Below, in pieces: positions 1-8,281 of a stretch of 64,000 nt of DNA (its first letter is position 1; every line of letters begins with the position of its first letter). The notes beneath the pieces are model-generated. The model was not told the DNA's origin. It saw only the letters and a program-made list of their open reading frames with translations, and did no database searches. Origin of the DNA: Bradyrhizobium sp. LMTR 3 (lineage in GTDB: Bacteria; Pseudomonadota; Alphaproteobacteria; Rhizobiales; Xanthobacteraceae); assembly GCF_001693485.1 (NCBI RefSeq), contig NZ_MAXC01000049.1:186001-250000 (forward strand), in the 5' to 3' direction. The position numbers and the translations under genes were made by a program.

Positions 1-950
1 AATGTTCCGGCATCCAGTTCGGGCGCTGGCCCGACAAGTTCATGACCGCCGATTTCAGCCAGCACGCGGTAGAGAATGCGTGCGTCGGCTTCTTCGTCGG
101 CGATCGGACGACGCGGAATTCCCTCTCGATAGCGATCACGATAGGCGCGCAACGTTGCGGCGTCTGGAGCGCCGGTCAGCGGTGCAATTTTCTCCCACTC
201 GGCATCCGAGGTCGACAGAATCTCCTTCGCCGCGCGGGTCATGGCGATGAAGCGGGCAATCTTGTCCTGGTTTGTGTTCGCCCATTTTTCGTCGAAGACG
301 TAGCCGAGCATCGCAGAGCGGCCTTTGGCGCCCAGTTTCGGCAGCAGGTCTTCGATGCCGGCGATGCGGCGGAAGCCCTTTGCTTCCAGTGCCGCACAGA
401 AATTCCAGTAGTTCACGGTCGCATCCATTTCGCCGCTGAGCGTCTTGGCTGCCAGCAGCGGCGGTGCGCCGTAAGCGATTGTCGCGTCCGACTTCAGGTC
501 GATGCCGCCCTGTTTCAACCATGCCACAAGCAGCAGCCAGTTCTTGTCGATCGGCCCGCCCGCGACGGCGAGCTTGCGGCCCTTGAGATCGGCCAAGGTC
601 TGGATCGGTGATGAGGCAGGGACCATCACGGCGCCGAGCGCGCTCGAATAGGGATAGAATGCCAGTTTGGCGCCAAGCCCGCGTTCGCGCGACACCCAAA
701 GCCAGTCGGTGACCACAATGTCGGCATTCCCGGCGCGAAGCGCGATCTTGCCCGCCTCGGGGCTCGCCAGTTCGAGAACCTGGACCGAAAGGTTGGCCTG
801 CTTGTCGAGGCCGTGCGCGCGGATCACAGCAAGTTCCCAGGCGAATGTTCCGGTCTTCTGCACCGCAACGCGTAAGGCCTCGGCGCTGCAGCACGTGCCG
901 AGCGAGGCCAAGACAATCGTAGCGAGCAGCGTGCGAACAAAATGCGTCAT
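1..950 (-). CDS. ABC transporter substrate-binding protein, NMT1/nitrate-taurine-like (3' end cut by window)
   Basis: The frame is open from the ATG at 950 to the window edge, giving 316 residues without a stop. The N-terminus (MTHFVRTLLATIVLASLG) is a signal peptide ending near CSAEA, so the product is probably periplasmic. The body resembles periplasmic binding proteins of the NMT1/SsuA/TauA fold: an early AVQKTGTFAWELAVI segment, a central stretch with LADLKGRKLAVAGGP, and a GEMDATVNYWNF segment. Relatives occur beside PQQ-dependent dehydrogenase clusters, so a role linked to the quinoprotein genes to its right is likely, but the ligand is unknown. It is divergent from the small gene at 1037. 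The missing C-terminus is probably only a few residues. Confidence 0.75.
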   Translation of the reverse strand, partial: MTHFVRTLLATIVLASLGTCCSAEALRVAVQKTGTFAWELAVIRAHGLDKQANLSVQVLELASPEAGKIALRAGNADIVVTDWLWVSRERGLGAKLAFYPYSSALGAVMVPASSPIQTLADLKGRKLAVAGGPIDKNWLLLVAWLKQGGIDLKSDATIAYGAPPLLAAKTLSGEMDATVNYWNFCAALEAKGFRRIAGIEDLLPKLGAKGRSAMLGYVFDEKWANTNQDKIARFIAMTRAAKEILSTSDAEWEKIAPLTGAPDAATLRAYRDRYREGIPRRPIADEEADARILYRVLAEIGGHELVGPAPELDAGT

Positions 951-1036
951 GGTGCCGTGAGCCGTATCCTTGAACGTCTGCTTTTCAGCTCGCCAGTCAT
1001 AGCATAGCTTCCAGGGCTAACAGCGGGAGGAAGAGT

Positions 1037-1396
1037 ATGACGCTTGTCGGATGGGTACGACGTATTGTCGCCACGTTGACAGCGCTGATGACGATTGCGG
1101 CGGTCGCGCACGCCCAGGACATCAATGATTATCCGACGTCGGCGCGCGTCGAATATGTTTTCGGGTGCCTCAAGGCAAATGGCGAGACGCGGCAGGCGAT
1201 CGTGCAATGTTCCTGTTCGGTCGACGTCGTGGCTTCACTCTTGCCCTACGAGCGTTATGTCACGGCCGAAACCGTGCTCAGTATGTCGCAGGTCCGGAGC
1301 GATCTGGGCGGTCCGTTCCGCACGTCGGAGCAGGCGGCAAGCGCACTCAACGAGCTTAGGCGAGCCCAGGCCGAAGCCGAGGTCCGCTGCTTCTGA
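1037..1396 (+). CDS. small exported four-cysteine protein, PQQ-cluster neighbour
   Basis: 119 residues starting at an ATG with a GGGAGG ribosome-binding site 7 nt upstream. Residues 1-26 form a signal peptide ending AHA-Q. The mature part is about 93 residues with four cysteines (Cys44, Cys58, Cys60, Cys118) that could make two disulfides or hold a metal or haem; CSC at 58-60 is the most distinctive point. No CxxCH motif is present, so it is not a c-type cytochrome. I do not recognise a named family. Its position between quinoprotein accessory genes suggests a periplasmic role in the same system, by inference only. Confidence 0.7.
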   Translation: MTLVGWVRRIVATLTALMTIAAVAHAQDINDYPTSARVEYVFGCLKANGETRQAIVQCSCSVDVVASLLPYERYVTAETVLSMSQVRSDLGGPFRTSEQAASALNELRRAQAEAEVRCF

Positions 1397-1526
1397 GGCG
1401 AAGCGGCCGCCGCTTCGAAAGCATCGGCTATCAGGCCCAGCCGCTCTTTCTCGTGCCCGGACGCAGCGCAGCACGCGAGTGATGCGCTGCAGAGCCGGGA
1501 CACGGAGCTGCTACATTGGCCGTCGA

Positions 1527-2345
1527 TCAAGTCCCCGAATCATCCACCTTCCATTCGCGCTGGAAGACATGCCCCTCGGTATCTTTTGCCTCGGCGCGGA
1601 AACGTTTCGCTCCATTGGAGACGTAGGTGAATCTGATATTGGGGTCCTCTGAAATGGAAATGCCGCCTTCCATCGTCAACACCAGGCTGTCGTCCTGCCA
1701 GAGCCGCAGTTCATTGATGAAGAAGGCCGGGACATACAGGTGCGTGACCTGGTCCATCTGCAGGCCGGAATTGTTGGGATGGCCGATCATGATCTGGGCT
1801 TCGCGCGCGCCACTGGCCGGGCCTTCGCCGGTCTTCGCGAACTGCCGGTAGCGCATCTGGCCGAGCCTGGCCTTGGCCTCGTCGGCGTTCTTGGCGGCAG
1901 GCGCCGAACAGCCGCCGGAGGCCTTCACATAGGTTTTGGTCATGTAAAGTTTGCCGTCGCTGAGTTCGGCCACCGCATGGACATCGGTGTAATTGTTGAC
2001 GCGGACGCGGGTGGAGATTTCCGAGACATTGGCGTTCGGCCCAAGCTGGAACTTCGCCGCCATCGGTGCGGGATTCTGGTCGATAACCAGCGTAATGCTC
2101 AGCACCTGTCGGTTATCGCCGGTCGCAAGTTTCGTTCGCAAGGTGACCGGGACGATTGCGGCATCCTCGGCACGCGACGGCATTTCGACGCCGATCACGT
2201 CGCTGCCATCGTTCATCGGACGATTGTTGAAGATGTCCTGCACCAGGCCGGGCCAGAGGTCATTTGCCTCTGCCGCGAGCGCCATCGGTGCGCCGCAGAG
2301 TAGCAAACAAACGACGCCGAAGAGGCGGAACAGATATCCGGACAT
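1527..2345 (-). CDS. quinoprotein dehydrogenase-associated SoxYZ-like fusion carrier
   Basis: 272 residues. I chose the ATG at 2345 because it opens directly into a signal peptide (MSGYLFRLFGVVCLLLCGAP to ALA-A); the longer upstream reading has no such start. The N-terminal half is SoxY-like and ends with the carrier segment GGCSAPA, matching the GGCGG-type tail on which SoxY carries its substrate by the cysteine. The C-terminal half (from about GPASGAREAQIMIG) is SoxZ-like. In sulfur oxidisers SoxY and SoxZ are separate; the fusion is typical of PQQ-dehydrogenase-linked loci. It lies 56 bp downstream of the metallohydrolase gene and is probably co-transcribed. Its actual cargo in alcohol oxidation is unknown. 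Confidence 0.85.
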   Translation of the reverse strand: MSGYLFRLFGVVCLLLCGAPMALAAEANDLWPGLVQDIFNNRPMNDGSDVIGVEMPSRAEDAAIVPVTLRTKLATGDNRQVLSITLVIDQNPAPMAAKFQLGPNANVSEISTRVRVNNYTDVHAVAELSDGKLYMTKTYVKASGGCSAPAAKNADEAKARLGQMRYRQFAKTGEGPASGAREAQIMIGHPNNSGLQMDQVTHLYVPAFFINELRLWQDDSLVLTMEGGISISEDPNIRFTYVSNGAKRFRAEAKDTEGHVFQREWKVDDSGT

Positions 2346-2401
2346 GGTCACGACCTTCGCGCGGATGGAAGCAACGCACGCAATATAGGGCAATGCGCAT
2401 G

Positions 2402-3328
2402 CTATTCCCATTCAATTTCCGAGAATGCTGCGGTTGCGTTGCGGGCGTTGAAGTCGTCGAACAATTCCCACCGGGATCGCTCGGAGCTTGCTGCAGTACC
2501 CGCCGCTGCCCCTATCGGTTCGCCGCGGGCGATGAGCCCGCGTACATCTGAGGCCAGCGTTTCGAGATAACGACGCTGGTCGGCGAGGGCGGCCGGCCAT
2601 CCGCTCACGGGACCGTGACCGGGAACCACGCGCTCCGCTGGCAAGGTGCCGAGCTCACCGATGACGGACAGCCAGCCGCGGATGCTGCCGTCCAGCACGG
2701 GCGTGTGGGCCAAGAACACGAGGTCGCCCGCGAACAGGGTGCGGGTCTTTTCATCCAGCACCGTAAGATCGCAATCGCTGTGCGCGGCAGGCCACGCCCG
2801 CAAGACGAGGTTTCGCCCGCCGAGATCGAGCTGGAGCGTGCCGCTGACGAGCAGCGTCGGCGGCACGATGCGTATTTCGTCGATCAGTTGATCACCCATC
2901 GTGCGGCGAAATGCGTCGAGATAGAATTGACCGCGCGCCGCCAGCGCGCGCGGCAGGTTCGCGTGGCCGACAAACGTCGCGCCATCCTGCACGAAAGCGC
3001 CGTTACCGAAGATGTGGTCGGGGTGGCCGTGCGTATTGATGACGTAGCGGATCGGCTTGTCGGTCCGGGCGCGAATGGCCGCCAGCAACTGCCGTCCCTC
3101 GCGAAGGCTGCCGCCCGTATCGATGACGGCGACCGCGTCCTCGCCGATGATGAACCCGACATTGGCGATCGCGCCTGCGTTCTCGCGCGTCATCTGCGCG
3201 GTTTGGCCGTTGTGTACGAATACGCCATCCGCAATGGAGTTGACGGGCAGCTCCTGTTGCTGCGCGAACGAAGCTGTGATCGTCGCGATCATCGCGAGCG
3301 CGGCGAGGATCCATGCGGGATGAGCCAT
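2402..3328 (-). CDS. quinoprotein relay system zinc metallohydrolase (SoxH-like, MBL fold)
   Basis: 308 residues from the ATG at 3328, followed by a signal peptide (MAHPAWILAALAMIATITAS to FAQ). The metallo-beta-lactamase zinc motif THGHPDH is intact, and later ligands are seen as AHSDCD, FAGDLVF and VPGHGP. The C-terminus ends SEIEWE, like the relay-type-2 subfamily that accompanies PQQ dehydrogenases. It resembles SoxH and is followed by the SoxYZ-like carrier in one operon, so it may hydrolyse a thioester or persulfide-like adduct on that carrier. The reaction is not established. It is exported, unlike most hydrolases of the fold. Confidence 0.87.
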   Translation of the reverse strand: MAHPAWILAALAMIATITASFAQQQELPVNSIADGVFVHNGQTAQMTRENAGAIANVGFIIGEDAVAVIDTGGSLREGRQLLAAIRARTDKPIRYVINTHGHPDHIFGNGAFVQDGATFVGHANLPRALAARGQFYLDAFRRTMGDQLIDEIRIVPPTLLVSGTLQLDLGGRNLVLRAWPAAHSDCDLTVLDEKTRTLFAGDLVFLAHTPVLDGSIRGWLSVIGELGTLPAERVVPGHGPVSGWPAALADQRRYLETLASDVRGLIARGEPIGAAAGTAASSERSRWELFDDFNARNATAAFSEIEWE

Positions 3329-3561
3329 AATTCGGCCTTCGTCTCTCCACGAAGCGCAGCCGGCAATTCGACGTTTCACCGCGGCTGCGTTTGCGGCGCA
3401 GCACGGGCGGCGAGTTCGTCGGGATTATTCCTGTTGCGCGCCCCAATTGACAAGCATAGCATTTTGCGTGTCTGCGGCTTCAACGGAACTTCGTTCGTCG
3501 AGGTTGCAGATATCTTTTGCGAGTTGGCAACAATAGCGAGCCGGAAGTGCTGCAGCTTTCG
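3329..3561. promoter_or_regulatory. divergent promoter region, relay operon / xoxJ
   Basis: This 233-bp gap separates the minus-strand metallohydrolase-SoxYZ operon from the plus-strand xoxJ-CXXCW pair and must hold promoters for both. A TTGACA-like hexamer lies at 3447-3452, without a convincing -10 partner. The 12-mer CTGTTGCGCGCC at 3431-3442 recurs at 9551-9562, upstream of the other minus-strand accessory operon. No other signal is clear. Confidence 0.4.
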
Positions 3562-4446
3562 ATGACATGTGCCAGGCAGAAGCGCTGGCTGGCGATTTCA
3601 ACCTTGGTGATGCTCGCGGTGTTTTTCGGGCGCGATGTTGCGCGCGCGCAGATCAAGGAAGGCGGCGATCTGTCGATTGAGCTCGTCGATCCCAAGGTGC
3701 TGCGCGTCTGCGCCGACCCGCACAATTTGCCGTTTTCAAACGACAAGGGCGAGGGATTCGAGAACAAGCTCGCCGAACTGTTCGCCGAGAAGCTGCACAA
3801 GAAACTGGACTACATGTACTTCCCGCAGGCGACGGGCTTCGTCCGGATGACGCTTGGCGCCCATCGTTGCGATGTCATCATGGGCTTCCCACAGGGAGAT
3901 GACCTCGTTCAGGGCACCAATCCCTATTACCGCACCGCTTACGCGCTGATCGCCAAGAAGGGCAGCGGCCTCGACGAAGTGACCACGCTGGAAGACGAGC
4001 GTCTCAAGGGCAAGCATATCGGCATCGTGGCCGGAACACCGCCTGCCACGAATATGGCGGTCAACGGCCTGATGGCGAATGCCAAACCGTATCAGTTGAT
4101 GGTCGATACCCGCTTGGATTCGTCAGGGGAGGCAATGATCGCCGACCTGATGTCCGGTAAGATCGACGCCGGGATTCTCTGGGGTCCGATGGCGGGCTTC
4201 TACGCGAAGAAGGCGGACCCGCCGCTCCATGTCACGCCCCTCGTGAAGGAAAAGACAGGCCCTCGACTGGCGTACCGTATCGGCATGGGAGTGCGTGCCG
4301 CCGACCAGAACTGGAAGCGGCAGCTCAATCGCCTGATCCAGGAAAACCAGCCGGCCGTCAACAGGATACTGCTGGACTTCGGCGTTCCCTTGCTCGACGA
4401 GAATGACCGGCCGATCGGCGCGGAGACGGCAACCAAAGCCCCATGA
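3562..4446 (+). CDS. xoxJ: quinoprotein dehydrogenase-associated periplasmic binding protein, XoxJ/MoxJ-like
   Basis: 294 residues from the ATG at 3562; the frame stays open upstream only through a TTG. A signal peptide runs MTCARQKRWLAISTLVML to about ARAQ. The fold is the type-2 periplasmic binding protein (VLRVCADPHNLPFSNDKGEGFENKLAELFAEKL opening, split into motifs here), as in MxaJ/XoxJ. XoxJ is needed for activity of lanthanide methanol dehydrogenase, and its structure suggests it binds partly folded XoxF. Here it is about 12 kb from xoxF rather than adjacent, and it overlaps the next gene by ATGA. It could serve XoxF, the second PQQ dehydrogenase at 32.7 kb, or both. Confidence 0.85.
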   Translation: MTCARQKRWLAISTLVMLAVFFGRDVARAQIKEGGDLSIELVDPKVLRVCADPHNLPFSNDKGEGFENKLAELFAEKLHKKLDYMYFPQATGFVRMTLGAHRCDVIMGFPQGDDLVQGTNPYYRTAYALIAKKGSGLDEVTTLEDERLKGKHIGIVAGTPPATNMAVNGLMANAKPYQLMVDTRLDSSGEAMIADLMSGKIDAGILWGPMAGFYAKKADPPLHVTPLVKEKTGPRLAYRIGMGVRAADQNWKRQLNRLIQENQPAVNRILLDFGVPLLDENDRPIGAETATKAP

Positions 4447-5018
4447 GAGAAGCGCTCGCAGGCCTGATCCTTGCGGCATTCCCATTCATCGTCTCGACCT
4501 TCGCGCAGGAGAGGCCTCCCGAGCCCGACGGGTACCGCATGGAAGACTACCGTGCACCGGTTCCCGCGACCCTTGCCGGTGTACGCGTGCTGACCGCCGC
4601 AGAGGCCGAGGCGATCTGGCGCGCCAAGGCCGGCGCCTTCATCGACGTGATGCCTCGCGTGCCGAAGCCGCAAAATCTTCCCGAAGGCACCATCTGGCGC
4701 GACAAGCCGCGGCTTAACATTCCCGGCAGCGTGTGGCTGCCGGACACCGGCTACGGAAAGCTCGCGGCCGTAACGGAATCCTATCTGCGGCTCGGACTTG
4801 TCCGCGCGACGGCAGGCAACAATGCTGCACTGGTGGTGGTCTACTGTCTTGCCGATTGCTGGATGTCCTGGAACGCGGCCAAGCGCATCCTCACTTACGG
4901 CTATTCCAACGTGGCGTGGTATCCTGACGGGACCGACGGCTGGGAACGGGCCGGTCTAGCGCTGGCGGAGTCGCATCCGGAGCCGCGGACCGGCGAGGAG
5001 ACCGCATCGCCGCGTTAG
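4443..5018 (+). CDS. PQQ-dependent catabolism-associated CXXCW motif protein
   Basis: 191 residues; the start overlaps the xoxJ stop (ATGA), implying coupled translation. The signal peptide is MREALAGLILAAFPFIVS to FAQ. A rhodanese-like core ends in YCLADCWMSWNAAKR, the signature that names the family; the two cysteines and Trp of C-L-A-D-C-W would sit where rhodaneses carry the catalytic cysteine. Aromatic NVAWYPDGTDGW near the end is also typical. The protein is periplasmic and presumably part of the thiol relay with the SoxYZ-like carrier. The function is inferred only from context. The gene ends 3 bp before the convergent gene at 5022. Confidence 0.87.
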   Translation: MREALAGLILAAFPFIVSTFAQERPPEPDGYRMEDYRAPVPATLAGVRVLTAAEAEAIWRAKAGAFIDVMPRVPKPQNLPEGTIWRDKPRLNIPGSVWLPDTGYGKLAAVTESYLRLGLVRATAGNNAALVVVYCLADCWMSWNAAKRILTYGYSNVAWYPDGTDGWERAGLALAESHPEPRTGEETASPR

Positions 5019-5021
5019 CGA

Positions 5022-5633
5022 CTATTCGATCTCCTGCTGAATCGTCCGCCCGAGCGCAAACAGCCGCTGGTCGATCGCCGTCGGCACCTCGCAGACGAAT
5101 TTGATGACGTTCCGCCGGTCTTCGAAGATGCGCGTTTGCCAGACGAGCTGATTGCCGAGTCCGTCGATCTTCGCCTGGTCGGGCGGCGTTTCGCCCTGCA
5201 GCGCCTGCAAGGCCAGCGTGTCGGCGCGGATTTTATCCGCCGCTTCGCGCTGTTTGCGGGTGACGCGCTCCAAGCCGTTCATAACCTGGGAGCGTTGGGC
5301 ATTGAGGGATTCGAACAGACCGGCAAACAGCAGTTTCCCGCTTGCGGTCTTGTCGGCTGCACTGTTCAGATATTCCGTGATTGCCTTTTGCGCCTCCTCG
5401 AGCGGGGTCCGCCTCGCCGCGAGCTTTGCGACCAGCGCGCTGACCTCGGCATCGTCCTTCCACTTGCCGGAGACGTCGTCGAGTGGCGGGCCTGCCCACA
5501 CCGCGGCGATGGATATCTCGGGTACCTTGGCCTGCGTGCACGGCCAGTCCGGATAGCGCGGATCGGCGGCGTGGCCGTACCCGCTCATGGCCGCGACGGC
5601 AAGGAGTACGGAGATCACGATCCGGTATTTCAT
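5022..5633 (-). CDS. small periplasmic protein of the PQQ/ABC operon
   Basis: 203 residues from the ATG at 5633, which overlaps the permease stop (ATGA). Residues 1-22 are a signal peptide ending YGHAA. A conserved-looking head DPRYPDWPCTQAKVPEIS is followed by a long helical, charged middle (LVAKLAARRTPLEEAQKAITEYLNSAADKTA and on), then an IFEDRRNVIKFVCEVPTAID tail; the two cysteines at either end may pair. It is the last gene of the five-gene operon beginning at 9463. I recognise it as a regular neighbour of this transporter but know no function. A partner or lid for the exported substrate is possible. Confidence 0.75.
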   Translation of the reverse strand: MKYRIVISVLLAVAAMSGYGHAADPRYPDWPCTQAKVPEISIAAVWAGPPLDDVSGKWKDDAEVSALVAKLAARRTPLEEAQKAITEYLNSAADKTASGKLLFAGLFESLNAQRSQVMNGLERVTRKQREAADKIRADTLALQALQGETPPDQAKIDGLGNQLVWQTRIFEDRRNVIKFVCEVPTAIDQRLFALGRTIQQEIE

Positions 5634-6478
5634 GTCTCGCCTCCGGCAGGGCCGCGGCGGATCAGGCCACGCGATGGATCGTAGGCGAGGATGGCGCCGA
5701 TCATGAAGGCTATCGTGCAGCCTCCGACCACCGCAAGCGCGATCCAATTCATTTGCCCATACAGCGCAAAACGTATCAGCTCCACGGCATGCGTGAACGG
5801 ATTGAACAGGCAGACATAGTAGAGCATCGGGCTGCTCTCCAGGATGCGCCATAGCGGATAAAGCGCCGAGGAAGCAAAGAACATCGGAAAGATGACAAAG
5901 TTCATCACGCCCGCAAAGTTCTCGAGCTGTTTGATGCCGGACGAGATCAGCATGCCTAACGCGCCGAGCATCAGGCCTGAGAGGACCAGCGCCGGCAGCA
6001 CCGTAAGATAGCCCGTCGGGGGCGCGGCGATATCCCAGAACCAGGCGATCAGCAGGAAGGCATAGACCTGAAGCAGCGAGACCGCGGTTCCCGCCAGAAG
6101 CTTACAGGACAAGAGGAACCATCGCGGCAGCGGGCTCACCAGCAAGGTCCGCATATTGCCCATTTCGCGGTCGTAGACCATGGAAAGCGAGGACTGCATG
6201 CCGTTGAAGAGCTGGATCATCGCCATCAGGCCGGGCGCGATATAGACCTCGTAAAGAATGTAGGTCTCATATGGGGGGATGATGGAGAGACCGAGCACCT
6301 GACGGAAGCCGGTAGCAAAGATGAACAGCCACACCAGGGGCCGCACCAGCGCCGAGATGAAGCGTTCGCGCTGATGCAGGAAGCGAAGCGCCTCGCGCCA
6401 CACGATGCCGTTCAGGCAGGTGAGATATTCGGCCAGCGAGAAGCCACGCTGGATTGGCGTCATGGCTGCCGATGTCAT
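5630..6478 (-). CDS. ABC-2 type transporter permease, PQQ-catabolism-associated
   Basis: 282 residues from the ATG at 6478 (ATGA overlap with the ATPase stop). It has the ABC-2 layout: a cytoplasmic head (GIVWREALRFLHQRERFISALVRPLVW), then six hydrophobic segments, including ALVLSGLMLGALGMLIS and the typical LYPLWRILESSPMLYYVCLFNPFTHAVELIR loop. ABC-2 permeases generally export. In Pseudomonas alcohol-oxidation (ped/exa) loci the same ATPase/permease pair sits beside a binding protein and a beta-propeller protein. The substrate is unknown; export of a toxic aldehyde, cofactor or lipid has been suggested but is unproven. Confidence 0.85.
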   Translation of the reverse strand: MTSAAMTPIQRGFSLAEYLTCLNGIVWREALRFLHQRERFISALVRPLVWLFIFATGFRQVLGLSIIPPYETYILYEVYIAPGLMAMIQLFNGMQSSLSMVYDREMGNMRTLLVSPLPRWFLLSCKLLAGTAVSLLQVYAFLLIAWFWDIAAPPTGYLTVLPALVLSGLMLGALGMLISSGIKQLENFAGVMNFVIFPMFFASSALYPLWRILESSPMLYYVCLFNPFTHAVELIRFALYGQMNWIALAVVGGCTIAFMIGAILAYDPSRGLIRRGPAGGET

Positions 6479-7296
6479 GACGTTGAACTCCCGCTCTGAG
6501 CAGTGGAGCCGGTCAACCGCATGAACGCCGTGTTGATGTCGCTGCCGCCGGCGTCCGCGATCACCCGCGCCACCTTGCCCTGGGCCAATACGCGGCCCTG
6601 ATGCAGCACGACGAGATCGTCGTTCGAACCGATCTCGTCGAACAGATGCGTCGCCCAAAGAACGCTTATTCCCTGTTCGGCAACGAGCTGCCGAACGTGG
6701 TTGAGGATGTCGGCGCGCGCCTTGACGTCGAGGCCGACGGTTGCCTCGTCAAGCAGGAGCAGGCGCGGGCGATGTAACAGCGCCCGCGCAATTTCCAATC
6801 GTCGCATCTGGCCGCCGGAGAGATCGCGCACCTTGCTGCCGGCGCGGTCGGCAAGGTCGATGCGCGCCAGCACCTCACCGCTGCGCGCGCGGGCATCGCG
6901 CCTGCCGATGCCGTGCAGGGCGGCGTGATAAAGCAGATTCTGCGTCACCGAGAGGTCGAGATCAAGCGTGCGGGGCTGAAACACCACGCCGAGCAGCCGC
7001 AAGGCTTCGCCGGGTGCCTGCGCGACGTCATGGCCGAAAATCCCGATGCGTCCGTGCTGGATTCCGAACAGCCGCGTGATCAGCGAGAACAGGGTGCTCT
7101 TGCCGGCGCCGTTCAGGCCGAGCAACGCGGTGAAACTTGCCGGGGCGACGGAAAAGGCGATGTCGATCAGCGCGCGCCGGCTGCCATAGGCATGGCTGAC
7201 GCCTTCGATCGACAGCGCAGGCATCTCCACGGCATCGGGCCGGGGATGGAAACCTTGCGTGCTCTGACCGGCGGAAAAGGCGTCAGTGGCCGTCAT
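6475..7296 (-). CDS. ABC transporter ATP-binding protein, PQQ-catabolism-associated
   Basis: 273 residues. The ATG at 7296 overlaps the stop of the upstream beta-propeller gene and is preferred over longer in-frame readings, which run back into that gene. Walker A is GLNGAGKST, the signature is LSGGQMRR, and Walker B is RLLLLDEATVG with the H-loop in LWATHLFDE. The Q-loop is in GVVFQPRTLDLDLSV. Together with the permease at 5630 it forms an ABC-2 type exporter. It sits third in the operon starting at 9463. Confidence 0.88.
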   Translation of the reverse strand: MTATDAFSAGQSTQGFHPRPDAVEMPALSIEGVSHAYGSRRALIDIAFSVAPASFTALLGLNGAGKSTLFSLITRLFGIQHGRIGIFGHDVAQAPGEALRLLGVVFQPRTLDLDLSVTQNLLYHAALHGIGRRDARARSGEVLARIDLADRAGSKVRDLSGGQMRRLEIARALLHRPRLLLLDEATVGLDVKARADILNHVRQLVAEQGISVLWATHLFDEIGSNDDLVVLHQGRVLAQGKVARVIADAGGSDINTAFMRLTGSTAQSGSSTS

Positions 7297-8270
7297 GGTT
7301 GTGCAATCGTCATACCCCAGGGCAGTTCGCCGACCTGGATCGTCTTGATGACCTTTTGCGCGGCGACGTCGATCACCGAGACGTCGTTCGATACGCCATT
7401 GGTGGTCAGCAGATATTTCTCGTCGGGCGTGAATGCCATGTGCCAGACACGCTGGCCTACCAGCAGATATTTGGTGACCTTGTGGCTGACGGCGTCGACG
7501 ACGGCGATGCGATTGGCCGGGCCGAGCGCGACGAAAGCGGTCTTGCCGTCCTTGGTCATGCCGATGCCGACCGGCTGGATGGCTTCGCTTCGCAGGCCGG
7601 GAATTTCGAATGAAATCTTCTTCGTCACCTCCCGCTTGGCCGGGTCGATCACTGAAACAGTGCCGCCGATCTCCGACGATACCCACACCTCGGAATTGTC
7701 ACGTTTGAACTCGGCGTAGCGCGGGCGCGCATCGACCAGAACGTTGGCGACGATCTCGCGCGTCGTGGTGTCGATGAAATGCGCCATGTTGGTCGTCTCG
7801 GACGTATTGATCAGGATTTTTCCGTCCGGGCTGATCGCCATGCCCTCCGGCTCGACGCCGACCTGGATCTCGCCGAGACGGGCGCGCTTCTCGACGTCGA
7901 TGATGGTCACCGTATTGTCGTTCTCATTGGCGACATAGAGAATCTTGCCGTCGGCATCGAGGGCGAACAGCTCGGGGTCCGGGCCGGAGGGCAGGGAATC
8001 GACGACCTCCTGCTTCGCAACGTCAATAACCTGAATGCTATCGTCGTCGCCGACCGCGACGAACACAAACTTGCCGTCCCTGGTGAATTCGATGCCGCGT
8101 GGCCGTTGGCCGACCTTGATGGTCTTGATGACAGCCCAACTGTTCGTATCGATCACCGATACGGTGTTGCTCTTCTCGTTGGACACATAGGCGATGAAGG
8201 CCGATGCGGGCGTCGCCGCCGCGAGCCATGCAGCCATCCCGAAAAGCAGGCAATGACGCCAGATGCGCAA
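7293..8270 (-). CDS. PQQ-dependent catabolism-associated YVTN beta-propeller protein
   Basis: 325 residues. The start is taken as TTG at 8270 because AAGGAGG lies 5 nt upstream; the in-frame ATG further up sits inside the preceding gene and has no site. A signal peptide (to ASAF) precedes about seven YVTN-type blades: AYVSNEKSNTVSVIDTN, FVAVGDDDSIQVIDV, LYVANENDNTVTIIDV and so on, forming a beta-propeller. It is exported and probably a periplasmic binding or scaffolding partner of the transporter encoded downstream. No catalytic residues are evident. Stop and next start overlap by 4 bp. Confidence 0.86.
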   Translation of the reverse strand: MRIWRHCLLFGMAAWLAAATPASAFIAYVSNEKSNTVSVIDTNSWAVIKTIKVGQRPRGIEFTRDGKFVFVAVGDDDSIQVIDVAKQEVVDSLPSGPDPELFALDADGKILYVANENDNTVTIIDVEKRARLGEIQVGVEPEGMAISPDGKILINTSETTNMAHFIDTTTREIVANVLVDARPRYAEFKRDNSEVWVSSEIGGTVSVIDPAKREVTKKISFEIPGLRSEAIQPVGIGMTKDGKTAFVALGPANRIAVVDAVSHKVTKYLLVGQRVWHMAFTPDEKYLLTTNGVSNDVSVIDVAAQKVIKTIQVGELPWGMTIAQP

Positions 8271-8281
8271 TCCATCCTCCT

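Noticed and set aside
1527..3328. Thiosulfate-oxidising sox locus
   Set aside because: SoxY and SoxZ are fused, SoxA/B/C/D/X are absent, and the surrounding genes are PQQ accessory genes.
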